Source: Nipponacmea schrenckii
Lineage: Eukaryota > Mollusca > Gastropoda > Lottiidae
DNA length: 64,000 nt
Assembly (NCBI GenBank): GCA_030562195.1
Contig: JAUJPP010000006.1
Coordinates: 1,426,001 to 1,490,000, forward strand
Reading direction: 5' to 3'
A model generated the notes under the pieces. The model saw only the letters and a list, made by a program, of their open reading frames with translations, was not told the DNA's origin and did no database searches. The position numbers and the translations under genes were made by a program. Shown here piece by piece: positions 62,790 to 64,000 of the stretch; the first letter of the stretch is position 1, and the number at the start of each line of letters is the position of its first letter.

Positions 62790-64000
62790 AGTCCACCAAA
62801 TGAACTGATGGTCACGATGAAAATTGTTGAAGCGTTGTGTACAATAAACCCCGGGGGGTAGTAGCATATCATACAAACTGATGATGGCAATGTTGAAACG
62901 TCGTTTATAAAACACCCAGTAATGTAAAATATAAACTAATGATGACAATGTAAATTGTTAAAACGTTGTTTATATAAAACCCAGTAATGTAAAATATAAA
63001 CTGATGATGACAATGTAAATTGTAGAAACATTGTGTACAATAAAACTCAGGAGTAGTATACCGTATAAACTGATGATGACAATGTAAATTGTAGAAATGC
63101 TGTGTATAACAATACCCAGGAATAGTCTACGATATAAAATGATGGTGAAATGTAAATTGTAGAAACGTTGTGTACAATAAAACTTCTGAATAGTTTACGA
63201 TGTAAACTAATGATGACAATGTAAATTGTTGAAACGTTTTGTACAATAAAACTCAGGAGTAGTATACTATATAAACTAGTGATGACAATGTAAATTGTTG
63301 AAACGTTTTGTACAATAAACCCCAGGAGTAGTATACTATATAAACTGATGATGACAATGTAAATTGTTGAAACGTCGTGTACAATACAACCCAGGAGTTG
63401 TACACCATATGAACTAATGATGACAATGTAAATTTTAGAAACGTTGTGTACAATAAAACTTAGGAGTAGTATACTATATAAACTAGTGATGACAATGTAA
63501 ATTGTTGAAACGTCGTGTACAATGAACCCCAGGAGTAGTATACAATATAAACTGATGATGACAATGTAAATTGTTGAAACGTCGTGTACAATACAACCCA
63601 GGAGTTGTACACCATATGAAACAAAGATGGCAATGTAAATTTTTGAAACGTTGTGAATAATAAAACCCAGGAGTTGTACACCATATGAACTAATGATGAC
63701 AATGTAAATTGTTGAAACGTTGTGTACAATAAACCCCAGGAGTAGTATACAATATAAACTGATGATGACAATGTAAATTGTTGAAACGTCGTGTACAATA
63801 AACCCCAGGAGTAGTACACCATATGAACTAATGATGACAATGTAAATTTTAGAAACGTTGTGAACAATAAAACCCAGGATTAGTACACTATATAAACCAA
63901 TGATGACAATGTAAATTGTTGAAACGTTGTGAATGATAAAACCCAGGAGTAGTACACCATATAAACTAATGATGACAATGTAAATTGTAGAAACGTTGTG
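62790..64000. repeat. 69-bp minisatellite, about 17 copies, runs off the right edge
   Basis: Unit contains GATGACAATGTAAATTGTTG, AAACGTTGTGTACAATAAAA, CCCAGGAGTAGTATACCATA and TAAACTAAT. It is the reverse complement of the 10.2-10.6 kb array family. Open frames across it on the minus strand are artefacts. Confidence 0.93.

Noticed and set aside
63253..63867. Repeated FTLSSLVYIVYYSWG minus frames
   Set aside because: Unit length of 69 bp is a multiple of three, so the array reads open by chance; it belongs to a non-coding repeat family seen elsewhere.

Overview
The window is animal genomic DNA, not prokaryotic. It has spliced genes with GT-AG introns, a TTAGGG telomere-type block, tRNA-derived SINEs, DIRS, BEL/Pao and non-LTR retroelements, and very dense minisatellites. 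The combination (CAAGGGCAATAAC-type dispersed repeats, TTAGGG, DIRS elements, short exons in AT-rich introns) suggests a mollusc or another lophotrochozoan. The species cannot be fixed from sequence alone.

Left part (1-26 kb): two intact multi-exon genes, both on the minus strand. A prominin (CD133 family) gene fills 0.3-12.5 kb. Sixteen exons from the start codon onward were resolved with consistent phases; the last third lies beyond the left edge. An eight-finger C2H2 zinc-finger gene occupies 18.3-25.9 kb in 13 exons (707 codons plus stop), including a 23-nt microexon and an AT-hook-like basic stretch. Their introns and the gap between them hold tandem arrays, MITEs, fold-back elements and SINE pieces.

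Middle part (26-41 kb): a 5'-truncated non-LTR retrotransposon with an intact RT-tail/RNase H frame; a 31-bp and a 20-bp array; a TRIM-like gene (RING, B-box, coiled coil, 17-residue repeats, MATH-like end) broken by two single-base frameshifts and preceded by an 82-bp array; a 37-bp array; and a decayed DIRS element that carries two younger nested insertions.

Right part (41-64 kb): BEL/Pao, DIRS and hAT remnants, PAN-like and sushi-PAN gene remnants, a small secreted cysteine-rich gene with one frameshift, a G-rich array, and further 65-, 23-, 58- and 69-bp arrays.

Tandem arrays cover roughly 15 kb, nearly a quarter of the window. Most families are unrelated to one another. At least two of them also occur elsewhere inside or beside fold-back structures, which suggests that mobile elements seeded them. 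No operon or single multi-gene system is evident. The main contrast is between the intact, conserved left half and the decayed, repeat-driven right half.
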